From Streptomyces sp. NBC_00091 (GTDB lineage: Bacteria > Actinomycetota > Actinomycetes > Streptomycetales > Streptomycetaceae), in the NCBI RefSeq assembly GCF_026343185.1, contig NZ_JAPEMA010000001.1, forward strand, positions 434,001 to 498,000: a stretch of DNA of 64,000 nucleotides, given 5' to 3'. The position numbers and the translations under genes were made by a program. Every line of letters starts with the position of its first letter. Position 1 is the first letter of the stretch. Of the stretch, positions 37,384 through 47,060 are shown in pieces. The notes below the pieces were generated by a model. That model ran no database searches. It was not told the origin of the DNA and saw only the letters and a program-made list of their open reading frames with translations.

Positions 37384-38333
37384 GTTTCGCTGTTGACCCC
37401 GGCCGCCGCCCGGTAGATCGCCACCGCCACCGCCAGATCCTCCCAGGCCATGCCCACGCTCTTGAAGAGCTGTGGACAACTCGGCCGTGCCGCCAGGGGA
37501 TCGCGGCCCGCGACCAGGTCGGCCAGGGTGCCGCTGATATGACCGGGTCCGATCGCCCCCTCGGCCTCCGGGACCAGCAGGTCCCCCGCCTCGCGAAGGG
37601 CCGCCGCGCGCGACTCCACGTACACCGCCGCGCGTCGCACGAGGGCGGTGTCCGTCTCGCGGGCGTCCGGCTCGTGCGAGCCGACGGCGACGACCACCGC
37701 ACCCGGGGCCACCAGCCGCCCGTCGAAGAGCGGCTCGCGGGCGGTGGTGCAGCACAGGACCAGGTCGGCGCCGGCCACGTCCCCGGCGGTGCCGGTACGG
37801 GCCGGGACGCCGAGGGAGCGGGCGTGCGCGGCCAGCTTCCGGGCGCCCTCCGCGCCCCGGGCGACGACCACCACCCCGGCCGCCTCCCGGACGGCGAGCA
37901 CCGCTTCGAGGTGGCCGTACGCCTGCGGTCCGGAGCCGAAGAGCAGCAGCCGCAGCGGCCGGCCCGCCGGGGCCAGGTACCGCAGGGCGAGCGCGGAGAC
38001 GGCCGGGGTGCGCAGGGCGGTCAGGGCCGCGCCGTCGAGCAGGGCCAGCGGGCGCAGGGTGGGGCCGTCGAGGAGGAGGTAGCTGCCGGTGATCCGGGGC
38101 AGCCCGCGCGCCGGGTTGCCGGGGGCGACCCCGGCGATCTTCACCCCGGCGTACCCGCCCGCGGCGGCCGGCATCAGCAGCAGCTCGCCCGCCGGGGCGC
38201 GGACGCTGGTGCGCTGCGGACAGCTCTCCGGGTCCAGCCCGGCGCGCAGGGCGTCGGCCAGGGCGTCGGCGGCCGCCTCCGGGGTGAGGAGGCGGGCCAT
38301 CTCCTCGGCGCCGAACTGCCGCAGCCCGGTCAC
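37380..38333 (-). CDS. Ornithine cyclodeaminase/mu-crystallin family reductase
   Basis: A 317-residue NAD(P)-dependent enzyme of the OCD/mu-crystallin family. The Rossmann motif reads LLLFGSGPQAYGHLEAV (near residue 130). The N-terminal half has the substrate-binding segments GELLLMPAAAGGYAGVKIAG and GSYLLLDGPTLRPLALLDG. In hydroxyproline islands such proteins act as delta1-pyrroline-2-carboxylate reductases, turning the product of proline or 3-hydroxyproline routes into L-proline; that is the likeliest job here. The GTG at 38333 overlaps the preceding racemase stop (GTGA). It is the last gene of the operon starting at 41298. True ornithine cyclodeaminase activity is less likely in this context. 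Confidence 0.85.
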   Translation of the reverse strand: MTGLRQFGAEEMARLLTPEAAADALADALRAGLDPESCPQRTSVRAPAGELLLMPAAAGGYAGVKIAGVAPGNPARGLPRITGSYLLLDGPTLRPLALLDGAALTALRTPAVSALALRYLAPAGRPLRLLLFGSGPQAYGHLEAVLAVREAAGVVVVARGAEGARKLAAHARSLGVPARTGTAGDVAGADLVLCCTTAREPLFDGRLVAPGAVVVAVGSHEPDARETDTALVRRAAVYVESRAAALREAGDLLVPEAEGAIGPGHISGTLADLVAGRDPLAARPSCPQLFKSVGMAWEDLAVAVAIYRAAAGVNSET

Positions 38334-39340
38334 AGGAGGAAGCCGGCGCCGAGGGCGTCGTACGGGTCCGCGACGAAGGTGTGCTCACCGGTGCGGTAGG
38401 CCGTGCCGGTGACCTCCGTGACCCCGTCCGCGAGGATCCTCCCGGTGAAGACGGTGCCGATCACCGACTCGTGCAGCAGGTCCTCCCCCGCCCCGAGCCG
38501 GCCGTCCTCCGCCAGCAGCGCGAGCCGCGCGGAGGTGCCGGAGCCGCAGGGCGAGCGGTCGGTCTGCCCGTCGGCGAAGACGGTGACGTTGCGCTGGTGC
38601 GGCCCGAAGGGGGTGTCGGGCAGCTCCTCGTGGAGGATCACCCCGTACACCCCGGAGAGCAGCGGTCCGCCGGGGTGCCAGGTCGCGGGGTGGGTGGCCA
38701 GCGCGGCCCGGATCTCCTGCCCGGCCCGCACCAGGGCCGGCAGCGCGGCCCGGGTGACCTCCAGGCCGAGGTCGCGCGCGCAGACGGAGGCGTAACAGGC
38801 CCCGGCGTGCGCGATGTCCACCTCCGCGATGCCCAGCGTGGTGGCCACCGGGACCTTGCGGGCGGCCACCCGGGCCGGGACGTTGCGGAAGGTGACCCCG
38901 GTGGTGCGGCCCTGGGCCCGGTGGACGGTGGCGCTGACCCGGCCGGACGGTACGTCGATGCGCACCTGGACGTCCCCGTCGTCGGGGGCCGCGACCCGCC
39001 CGGTGTCCACGGCCCAGGCACCGAGCGCCATGGTGCCGTGGCCGCAGGCGGTGGAGTAGCCGTCCTTGTGCCAGAACAGCACCCCGAGGTGGGCCCCGTC
39101 GTCGTCCGGGGGCACGACGAAGCCGCCGTACATCCCGGCGTGCCCGCGCGGTTCCTGGACGAGCAGCCGCCGTACCTCGTCCAGCGGGCCCCGCCGCGGC
39201 GCGGCGGCGGAGCCCCCGGGGCCGATGGCGGTGGCGCAGCGCTCGGCGACGGTGTCCCCCGGGACGGGGGGCAGTCCGTCGCTGACGATCCGGAAGGGTT
39301 CCCCCGCCGTGTGGTAGTCGGTGGTGCGGACGGTGGTCAC
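38330..39340 (-). CDS. Proline racemase family protein (hydroxyproline epimerase), copy 2
   Basis: A 336-residue proline racemase/4-hydroxyproline 2-epimerase family enzyme. Both catalytic cysteines are present: Cys99 in ACGHGTMALG and Cys265 in DRSPCGSGTSA. That argues against trans-3-hydroxyproline dehydratase, which has Thr at the second position. It starts at GTG 39340, overlapping the stop of copy 1 by four bases. It is clearly diverged from copy 1, so one copy may handle 4-hydroxyproline and the other proline or 3-hydroxyproline. The reaction inverts the alpha carbon of free L-hydroxyproline to the D form for the dehydrogenase encoded upstream. Confidence 0.9.
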   Translation of the reverse strand: MTTVRTTDYHTAGEPFRIVSDGLPPVPGDTVAERCATAIGPGGSAAAPRRGPLDEVRRLLVQEPRGHAGMYGGFVVPPDDDGAHLGVLFWHKDGYSTACGHGTMALGAWAVDTGRVAAPDDGDVQVRIDVPSGRVSATVHRAQGRTTGVTFRNVPARVAARKVPVATTLGIAEVDIAHAGACYASVCARDLGLEVTRAALPALVRAGQEIRAALATHPATWHPGGPLLSGVYGVILHEELPDTPFGPHQRNVTVFADGQTDRSPCGSGTSARLALLAEDGRLGAGEDLLHESVIGTVFTGRILADGVTEVTGTAYRTGEHTFVADPYDALGAGFLL

Positions 39341-40341
39341 AACAGGAACCCTCCGGGGAAGGGGTCGGCCGGGTCGAGGAAGTACTGGGCGGTGCCGGTG
39401 ATCCAGGCCCGGCCGGTGACGGTGGGGACCACGGCCGGGTGTCCGCCGACGGTGGTCTGTCCGACGAGCCGGCCGGTGAACTCGGTGCCGATGAAGGACT
39501 CGTTGACGAAGTCGGTACCGAGCGGCAGCAGCCCCCGGGCGTGCAGCTGGGCCATGCGCGCGCTGGTCCCCGTACCGCAGGGCGAGCGGTCGAACCAGCC
39601 GGGGTGGATGGCCATGGCGTGCCGGGAGCGGCGGGCGTCGGAGCCGGGGGCGGCCAGGTAGACGTGCTTGACCCCGGCGATGGAGGGGTTCTCGGGGTGG
39701 ACGGGCCGGTCGGGGCCCGCGTTGACGGCGTCCATCACCGCGAGCCCGGCGGCGATCAGGTCCTCCTTGCGGGCCCGGTCGAAGGGGAGCCCGAGGGCGT
39801 CCAGTTCGACGAAGGCGTAGAAGTTCCCGCCGTAGGCCAGGTCGTAGGTGACCGTGCCGAAGCCCGGTACCTCGGCCTTCAGGTCGAGGCCGACGCAGAA
39901 GGCGGGGACGTTGGTGAAGGTGACGGCCGTGGCCGCGCCGTCCTCGACCCGTACGTCCACGCTCACCAGCCCGGCCGGGGTGTCGAGGCGGACCGTGGTG
40001 ACCGGCTCGACGGCCGGGACCATGCCGGTCTCGACCAGGACCGTGGCCACCCCGATCGTCCCGTGCCCGCACATGGGCAGCAGGCCGGACACCTCGATGT
40101 AGAGCACCCCGAAGTCGGCGTCGGGCCGGGTGGGGGGCTGCAGGATGGCGCCGCTCATCGCCGCGTGGCCGCGCGGCTCGTACATGAGCAGGGTACGGAC
40201 GTGGTCCATGTGCTCCATGAAGTGGAGCCGCTTGTCGGCCATGGTGGCGCCGGGGATCACCCCGACTCCCCCGGTGATCACCCGGGTGGGCATCCCCTCG
40301 GTGTGCGAGTCCACCGCGTGGTAGATGTGGCGCGTACGCAT
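39337..40341 (-). CDS. Proline racemase family protein (hydroxyproline epimerase), copy 1
   Basis: A 334-residue enzyme of the proline racemase superfamily, most likely 4-hydroxyproline 2-epimerase, converting trans-4-hydroxy-L-proline to cis-4-hydroxy-D-proline, the first committed step of hydroxyproline breakdown. The two catalytic cysteines are Cys91 (MCGHGTIGVA) and Cys255 (DRSPCGTGTSA). Other family marks are DSHTEGMPTRVITGG near the N-terminus and the segment NESFIGTEFTGR near the C-terminus. It starts at ATG 40341 with GGAAGGGG upstream, 30 bases after the DHDPS-like gene. It is followed by copy 2 with a four-base overlap. Confidence 0.92.
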   Translation of the reverse strand: MRTRHIYHAVDSHTEGMPTRVITGGVGVIPGATMADKRLHFMEHMDHVRTLLMYEPRGHAAMSGAILQPPTRPDADFGVLYIEVSGLLPMCGHGTIGVATVLVETGMVPAVEPVTTVRLDTPAGLVSVDVRVEDGAATAVTFTNVPAFCVGLDLKAEVPGFGTVTYDLAYGGNFYAFVELDALGLPFDRARKEDLIAAGLAVMDAVNAGPDRPVHPENPSIAGVKHVYLAAPGSDARRSRHAMAIHPGWFDRSPCGTGTSARMAQLHARGLLPLGTDFVNESFIGTEFTGRLVGQTTVGGHPAVVPTVTGRAWITGTAQYFLDPADPFPGGFLL

Positions 40342-40356
40342 TGCAGTCCCCTTCCG

Positions 40357-40372
40357 GTCCCCCCGGGGGGAC
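40357..40372. other. 16-bp G/C palindrome between two operon genes
   Basis: GTCCCCCCGGGGGGAC is perfectly self-complementary and fills half of the 30-base gap between the deaminase stop and the racemase start. With no loop it may act as a pause or simply carry the G-rich ribosome-site region on one strand. Confidence 0.4.
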
Positions 40373-41298
40373 TAGTTGAGCCCTTCGGCGAGGGCCTTCT
40401 CGGTGGCGGCGCGCACGGCGGCCTCGGTCTCCCCGGTGAGCGGGAAGCGCGGCGGGCGGGTGGCGCCGCCGGGGCGTCCGGCCAGGTCCATGGAGAGCTT
40501 GATGGCCTGGACGAACTCGGTCTTGGAGTCCCAGCGCAGCAGGGAGTGCAGGGACTTGTAGAGCGGCAGCGCGGTGGCGACGTCACCGGCGACGGCGGCC
40601 CGGTAGAGGGTGGCGCAGGACTGCGGCAGGGCGTTGGGGTAGCCGGCGATCCAGCCGACCGCGCCGGCGAGGGCGAGTTCGAGGAGGACGTCGTCGGCGC
40701 CGATGAGCAGGTCGAGGCCGGGGGCGAGTTCGGCGATCTCGTAGGCGCGGCGGACGTCCCCGCTGAACTCCTTGACGGCGACGATGCTGCCGTCGCCGTG
40801 GAGGCGGGCGAGCAGCTCCGGCGTCAGGTCCACCTTGGTGTCGATGGGGTTGTTGTACGCGACGACGGGCAGCCCGGCCCCGGCCACCTCGGCGTAGTGG
40901 GCGCGGACGGTGGGCTCGTCGGCGCGGAAGGCGTTGGGGGGCAGGAGCAGGACGGAGCCCGCTCCGGCCTCGGCGGCCTGGTCGGCCCAGCGGCGGGCCT
41001 CGGCGCTGCCGTACGCGGCCACGCCGGGCATGACGCGGGCGCCGTCGCCGGCGGCCTCGACGGCGGTACGCACGACCCGGGCCCGCTCCTCGTCGGTGAG
41101 GGTCTGGTACTCGCCGAGGGAGCCGTTGGGGACGACGCCGTCGCAGCCGTTGGCGATGAGCCAGGCGACGTGTTCGGCGTAGGCGTCGTAGTCGACGGTG
41201 AGGTCCGCGCGCAGGGGCAGGGCGGTGGCGACCATGATGCCGTGCCAGGGGCGGGTGCGGGTGTCGGGGCGGGGCGCGGGGGTGGGCGCGTGGGTCAT
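40372..41298 (-). CDS. DHDPS-family lyase, likely hydroxypyrroline-carboxylate deaminase
   Basis: A 308-residue dihydrodipicolinate synthase/N-acetylneuraminate lyase family enzyme with a TIM-barrel fold. The Schiff-base lysine is Lys176 (VAVKEFSGD) and the catalytic tyrosine Tyr148 (VVAYNNP). In hydroxyproline clusters this family deaminates delta1-pyrroline-4-hydroxy-2-carboxylate to alpha-ketoglutarate semialdehyde, releasing ammonia; the neighbours make this far likelier than lysine synthesis. The ATG at 41298 follows GGGAG. It heads the operon deaminase, racemase 1, racemase 2, reductase, read from the promoter at 41326-41355. Confidence 0.9.
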   Translation of the reverse strand: MTHAPTPAPRPDTRTRPWHGIMVATALPLRADLTVDYDAYAEHVAWLIANGCDGVVPNGSLGEYQTLTDEERARVVRTAVEAAGDGARVMPGVAAYGSAEARRWADQAAEAGAGSVLLLPPNAFRADEPTVRAHYAEVAGAGLPVVAYNNPIDTKVDLTPELLARLHGDGSIVAVKEFSGDVRRAYEIAELAPGLDLLIGADDVLLELALAGAVGWIAGYPNALPQSCATLYRAAVAGDVATALPLYKSLHSLLRWDSKTEFVQAIKLSMDLAGRPGGATRPPRFPLTGETEAAVRAATEKALAEGLN

Positions 41299-41319
41299 GA
41301 GGGGCTCCCTAGTGTGGTG

Positions 41320-41355
41320 TGTGACATTTTACTAGTGGGTGCGAGGTGGCCACAA
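41320..41355 (-). promoter_or_regulatory. Promoter and island operator, site D
   Basis: On the minus strand TTGTGG (41350-41355) and TAAAAT (41326-41331) are 18 bases apart. The operator TGTGACATTTTAC (41320-41332, read on the plus strand) covers the -10, so a bound repressor would block the deaminase-racemase operon. Confidence 0.72.
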
Positions 41356-41373
41356 GGGTCCGGGCGGACCCGA

Positions 41374-42895
<1,522 letters not shown>

Positions 42896-42915
<20 letters not shown>

Positions 42916-43213
42916 GGCCGGTGCCCTCCTGGGTGGTGACGGTGTCTCCGGGGCGGGCCGGGACGAGGCAGGCGCGCTGGTTGGGGCGGCCGTTGACGGT
43001 GACGAGGCAGTCGTAGCAGGCGCCGATCCCGCAGAACGCCCCGCGCGGGGCGCCGCCCTCGCGGGTGGTGCGCCAGGCGAGGATCCCGGCGGCCCACAGC
43101 ACGGCGGCTACGGACTGGCCGTCCTGCGCGGGGAGTTCCCGGCCGTCGAAGGTGACGGTGTGGGCGGGGGCGGGGCTGCCGCCGACCAGGTCGCGGGGGC
43201 TGCGGCCGGGCAT
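42896..43213 (-). CDS. D-hydroxyproline dehydrogenase, small [2Fe-2S] subunit
   Basis: A 105-residue ferredoxin-like protein (Fer2 fold, HcnA/SoxA-N type), the electron-transfer subunit of the three-part dehydrogenase. Cluster ligands Cys61, Cys66, Cys69 and Cys82 follow the spacing C-x4-C-x2-C-x12-C (FCGIGACYDC ... ACLVP). The sequence DGRELPAQDGQSVAAVLWAAG is typical of these subunits. It starts at ATG 43213, sharing one base with the stop of the oxidase subunit (TGATG), and overlaps the large subunit by 20 bases. All three proteins are thus made from one tightly coupled message. Confidence 0.9.
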
Positions 43214-44340
43214 CAGGGGGCCTCCTCGAAGCGGTCCGGGCGGAAGGGGGTGAGGGGCAGGGCCGGGGGCTCCCCCGTGAGGGTCGATGAGATGAGCAGG
43301 CCCGTCGCCGGGGCCAGGCCGATGCCCGCGCCCTCGTGGCCGCAGGCGTGGAGGAGGCCGGGCACCCGGGGGTCGGGGCCGATCGCCGGGAGGTGGTCCG
43401 GGAGGTAGGGGCGGAAGCCGTGGTAGGTGCGCAGGGCCCGTACGTCGGCCAGTACGGGGAACAGGGCCGCCGCCTGGCCGGCGAGGCGGCGCAGGGCCTC
43501 GGTGGACAGGCCGCGGTCGAAGCCGACCCGTTCGCGGGTCGCGCCGATCAGGACCGGGCCCGAGGGGGTGCCCTCGACCACCGCCGAGGACTGCAGGGCG
43601 GCGGAGTCGCTGGCCACGTCGGCGATGTAGTCGGCGGCGTAGACCTTGTGCCGCACCACGCGCGGCAGCGGTTCGGTGACCAGGACGAAGCCGCGGCGCG
43701 GCAGGACGGGCAGGGTGGTCCCGGCGAGGGCGGCGACCTGGCCGCCCCAGGTGCCCGCCGCGTTGACCACCATCGGGGCGCGCAGGATGCGGCGGGAGGT
43801 GCGGACGCCGCGGACCGCCCCGGACTCCAGCAGCACCTGCGTGACCTCCTCGCCGAGGTACAGCTCGGCGCCGGAGGCGGCCAGCAGGCGGGCCGCCGCC
43901 TGGGCCGGCTGGACCTGGGCGTCCTGGGGGTAGTGGAAGCCGCCCGCCTGGCCCGGGGCGAGGTGCGGTTCCAGGTCGCGCAGGGCTGCCGGGTCCGCCT
44001 CGGCCCACTCCACTCCTGCCGCGCGCTGCCCTTCGGCGAAGTGCCGCAGGGCCTTGAGGGTGGTCTCGTCGGGGGCGACGACCAGGCCGCCCTTGGGTTC
44101 GTACTCGATGGCCTGCGGGAGTTCGGCGGCCAGCTCCCGCCAGAGGCGGACCGACAGCAGTGCCAGGTCGAGCTCGGGGCCCGCCTCCTTGTCGGAGACG
44201 AGCAGGTTGCCCTCCCCCGCGCCGGTGGTGCCGCCCGCGACGGGGCCGCGGTCGACCACCGCCACGGAGAGTCCGGAGCGGCTCGCGTAGTACGCGCACG
44301 CGGCTCCGACGACGCCGGCGCCAATGATCACGACGTCCAT
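43213..44340 (-). CDS. D-hydroxyproline dehydrogenase, DAO-type FAD subunit
   Basis: A 375-residue FAD-dependent D-amino-acid oxidase/dehydrogenase family protein (DadA/glycine oxidase type), the catalytic subunit. The FAD motif VVIIGAGVVGAACAYYASRSG opens the protein (shown here as about 20 residues from residue 3), GTTGAGEGNLLVSDKE follows, and the C-terminal HEGAGIGLAPATG closes the FAD site. With the two downstream subunits it should oxidise cis-4-hydroxy-D-proline to delta1-pyrroline-4-hydroxy-2-carboxylate, as in the heteromeric dehydrogenases of Pseudomonas and Azospirillum. The ATG at 44340 has no ribosome site and TATTAC lies five bases before it, so a leaderless message is likely. 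The island operator overlaps that -10. Confidence 0.9.
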   Translation of the reverse strand: MDVVIIGAGVVGAACAYYASRSGLSVAVVDRGPVAGGTTGAGEGNLLVSDKEAGPELDLALLSVRLWRELAAELPQAIEYEPKGGLVVAPDETTLKALRHFAEGQRAAGVEWAEADPAALRDLEPHLAPGQAGGFHYPQDAQVQPAQAAARLLAASGAELYLGEEVTQVLLESGAVRGVRTSRRILRAPMVVNAAGTWGGQVAALAGTTLPVLPRRGFVLVTEPLPRVVRHKVYAADYIADVASDSAALQSSAVVEGTPSGPVLIGATRERVGFDRGLSTEALRRLAGQAAALFPVLADVRALRTYHGFRPYLPDHLPAIGPDPRVPGLLHACGHEGAGIGLAPATGLLISSTLTGEPPALPLTPFRPDRFEEAP

Positions 44341-44345
44341 GGTCA

Positions 44346-44359
44346 GTAATATGTCACAT
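44346..44359 (-). promoter_or_regulatory. Island operator, site F (dehydrogenase operon)
   Basis: GTAATATGTCACAT matches the island consensus GTAnnATGTCAC and overlaps the -10-like TATTAC just before the dehydrogenase start. Confidence 0.68.
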
Positions 44360-44370
44360 TCTTTAGACGA

Positions 44371-44425
44371 TGCCCAGGGTGTGCCCAGGGTGTGCCCAGG
44401 GAGTGCCCGGGGTGTGCCCGGCTGG
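44371..44425. repeat. Tandem 11-bp repeats between collagenase and dehydrogenase genes
   Basis: Five consecutive 11-mers (TGCCCAGGGTG twice, TGCCCAGGGAG, TGCCCGGGGTG, then TGCCCGGCTGG) lie just upstream of site F. The unit length is one helical turn, so they would stack on one face of the DNA. They may be a slippage product or a cooperative binding array. Confidence 0.7.
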
Positions 44426-44458
44426 TCCCGCCCCCCGTTCAGGTTCAGGACCAGCCGG
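44418..44458 (-). terminator. Terminator of the collagenase gene
   Basis: CCGGCTGGTCC (44418-44428) pairs with GGACCAGCCGG (44448-44458), an 11-bp stem ending eight bases after the collagenase stop. Confidence 0.82.
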
Positions 44459-44465
44459 GGTCGGA

Positions 44466-46874
44466 TCAGCTGCGCAGCGGGCCCTCGCAGCTGTAGGAAG
44501 AGGTCCCCGCGACCTTGTTGTCCCAGATCTCCAGCGGGCCGAAGGAGCAGTTCATGTCGGCCAGGTTGTTGGAGGCCGTGCCGGCCCGGTCGAGGATGAA
44601 GTAGTCGACCGTCTCGGACATGTCCTTGAAGTTCTGGTCCTCGCTGCGCCAGTCCTTCAGGTTCGCGGTGATCTTGCCCGTACAGGTGAAGCGGCGCTTG
44701 CCGGGGTCGCCGTTCTCCACGCAGTCCGGGGTGTTGTAGGTGGCCGTGGCGAAGGAGGACTTCACCGAGGCGAGCGCCGAGTCGCGCAGCCGGTCGTTGG
44801 GAGTGAAGGTGGTGTTCGGTACGTAGAGCTGGTCCACCTTGGCGATCTGGGCGTCCAGGAAGCGGTCGTAGTCGCGCTGGAGGTAGGTGTCCGCGCCCAT
44901 GCGGTGGCGCCACGCGTCGTACCCGGCGACGTCGTTGGCGCGCAGGCGGCCGTACATCTCGCGCAGCAGCGAGGGCTTCTCGGTCCACAGGAACTCGAAG
45001 AAGGTGCCCGCGTAGCTGTAGAAGCGGAAGCCGTCGCCGTCGTAGGTGGCGTTCAGCAGCTGCTCGACCGTCATGCGGGGGCCGCCGCCCGCGGTGTCGT
45101 TGATGACGCTCTTGACCAGGGACTTGCGGACGGCGATGCCGTTGTCGCGGGTGGCCCCGTCGAAGAACTCGGCGGTGCCCTCGTCCATGGCGGTCGTGCG
45201 GTCGCCCTCGTACCAGGGGCCCTGACCGAAGAAGCCGGGGACTGCGAAACGGCCGTTGAGGTAGTGCGTGTACTCGTGGCGGAAGAGCTCCTCGAGGGTG
45301 AGGGAGGAGTCCTGCGGGACGCGGCGCTGGTAGGTGTAGAAGGTGGCGCCGTTCTCGATGTAGATGCCGCCGTTGTTGGTGCCGTAGCCGGTCAGGATCG
45401 GGTGGTAGTTCTCGTAGTCGGCGCGGGAGGCGTAGAGCACGATGTTCAGCGTGCTGTTGGGGTCCCCGGCGAGCGGCTGGTCGGTGCCCAGGACGCGGTG
45501 GAACTGCGTCTTGACCTGCTTGCTGGCGTAGTAGAGCTGGTCGACGGTGGCCTTGTCCAGGCCGGTTCGGACCTTGATGGCGCCGTTGTCGTAGGTGTAG
45601 GTGTACGGGAAGATCTGCTTCTCGATGTCCTCCTTGCACACCCCGTACGGCTTGCAGGCCTCGTAGAAGTTGAGCCAGGAGACGACCTTCGCCCAGGGCT
45701 CGCTGCCGTTGCCGAAGCCGGACCTGACCGTCTCCAGCAGGGCGCCGAGGTCGGCGACGACCTGGTCCCTGAGGCCGGCCACCTGGCCGAAGCGGGCGTA
45801 CTCACTGAGGGCGTCGCGCACCACCCAGGCGTTGCCGGTGCCCTTGAGGTGGGTGTAGCCGCCGAAGGCCTTGAAGGCGGCGCGGTAGGAGGCGTCCCCG
45901 GCGACCGCCGTGTGGAAGGCCGTGTCCTGGTTGCCCGGGTAGACGCCCAGGTAGTTGGTGGAGAGCGCGGCGAGGACGGCGCCCGCCCAGCCGGCGTCGA
46001 GGTTCGTGGCCGGGTGGGCCGGGTCCATGGTGGCCAGGACCTTCTTGATGAGGCCGAGCTGGTGCTGGCGCAGGCCCGGGCCCGTGGCGTAGAGGGCTTC
46101 GCGCAGGGTGCGGGCGTTGGACGGCGTGACGTCGAAGGTGTGCGCGGCGTTGCCGAAGGCGTCGATGGCCTGGCGCATCGCGGCGACGGTGGGGGCGTCG
46201 GTGACGTCGATCTCGTCGCGGGAGAAGTCGTGGTAGGCGACGGCGTGCAGGTAGGTGAACATCTCCTCCAGGTGGGAGGAGTTACGGCCGTCGTGGGCGG
46301 CGGCCAGGCTGGATATCCGGCGGGAGACGGCCTGGACGTGGGCATCGGACATGACCGGGGCCAGGCGGGCGTCCCAGGTCCAGATGAGGCCGCGCAGGCA
46401 GCCGTCGGCGGTGACGGCCGGGTCGCCGAGGAAGTCGGCGAACTGCTCCGGGGTGAGGTTCTTGATCCCGTCGAGGGTGCAGGGGACTCCGCCGGCGACG
46501 CTCGTGGCGGTGGGCGCGGCCTGGGCCGAGGCCGACTGGCGGCTCTTCTCCGCGCGTTCGGCGGTCTCGGTGGAGCCCGGCGCGTTCACGGCCGGGGCGG
46601 CGCCGGGCACCCGGCCGTCGGTGACGGCCGTGCCGCCGGGGGCCGGGGCGGGCGCCGGGACGAGCGGCTTGGCGTCGGCGAGGCGGTCGACCTCGTCGAA
46701 GGGGTTCGGCGCGGTGGCGTCGGCGGCCGGGGCTCCTGCGGAGAACGTACCGGTGGCGGCGACGGGGGTGCCCCGCTCGGCGGCCTGGGTCACGGCCTGG
46801 CCGGCGGTGGCGAGGAGGGTGACCGCGACGGCGGCGGAGAGGAGAGACGTACGCACAGCTCTGTGCTGGGACAC
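44466..46874 (-). CDS. Secreted M9 collagenase
   Basis: A zinc metalloprotease of the microbial collagenase family M9, 802 residues, secreted to cut native collagen. The signal peptide (residues 1-32) ends near GQAVTQAA, followed by a 90-residue Ala/Pro-rich linker, an activator-type helical domain and the peptidase domain. Zinc motif HEYTH is at 533-537, with Glu534 as catalytic base and Glu565 (MDEGTAEFF) as third ligand, 28 residues after the second His exactly as in clostridial ColG (523, 527, 555). The C-terminal 110 residues hold a small domain with paired cysteines. GTG 46874 follows AGGAG. Its promoter is a near copy of the peptide importer promoter. Confidence 0.93.
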   Translation of the reverse strand: MSQHRAVRTSLLSAAVAVTLLATAGQAVTQAAERGTPVAATGTFSAGAPAADATAPNPFDEVDRLADAKPLVPAPAPAPGGTAVTDGRVPGAAPAVNAPGSTETAERAEKSRQSASAQAAPTATSVAGGVPCTLDGIKNLTPEQFADFLGDPAVTADGCLRGLIWTWDARLAPVMSDAHVQAVSRRISSLAAAHDGRNSSHLEEMFTYLHAVAYHDFSRDEIDVTDAPTVAAMRQAIDAFGNAAHTFDVTPSNARTLREALYATGPGLRQHQLGLIKKVLATMDPAHPATNLDAGWAGAVLAALSTNYLGVYPGNQDTAFHTAVAGDASYRAAFKAFGGYTHLKGTGNAWVVRDALSEYARFGQVAGLRDQVVADLGALLETVRSGFGNGSEPWAKVVSWLNFYEACKPYGVCKEDIEKQIFPYTYTYDNGAIKVRTGLDKATVDQLYYASKQVKTQFHRVLGTDQPLAGDPNSTLNIVLYASRADYENYHPILTGYGTNNGGIYIENGATFYTYQRRVPQDSSLTLEELFRHEYTHYLNGRFAVPGFFGQGPWYEGDRTTAMDEGTAEFFDGATRDNGIAVRKSLVKSVINDTAGGGPRMTVEQLLNATYDGDGFRFYSYAGTFFEFLWTEKPSLLREMYGRLRANDVAGYDAWRHRMGADTYLQRDYDRFLDAQIAKVDQLYVPNTTFTPNDRLRDSALASVKSSFATATYNTPDCVENGDPGKRRFTCTGKITANLKDWRSEDQNFKDMSETVDYFILDRAGTASNNLADMNCSFGPLEIWDNKVAGTSSYSCEGPLRS

Positions 46875-46962
46875 CGAAGACTCCTGGTTGGGAGGGAGGT
46901 GGGGGAAAGGTGCGTGAACTGCCCTGCGTCACGCGGCGTTTGACGGGGATTAACGTGCCGCG

Positions 46963-47004
46963 GTGTGAGCTGTAACATAGTAATGTGAAATTGCACTGGC
47001 AAGA
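46963..47004 (-). repeat. 42-bp promoter repeat, copy 2 (collagenase)
   Basis: Matches 36427-36468 at 39 of 42 positions. On the minus strand -35 TTGCCA (46997-47002), a 17-base spacer and -10 TATGTT (46974-46979) form the collagenase promoter (site E), about 100 bases before the GTG start. The match ends abruptly outside these 42 bases, so selection for a shared binding site or a small duplication explains it better than gene duplication. Confidence 0.85.
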
Positions 47005-47060
47005 CCTATGCGCACACCAGTTCAGTACTTCTTGAGGGAGCCTCCGCGACAGACGCCCCG

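Noticed and set aside
38330..39340. Calling copy 2 a trans-3-hydroxyproline dehydratase
   Set aside because: That enzyme has Thr in place of the second catalytic Cys; here Cys265 is present.
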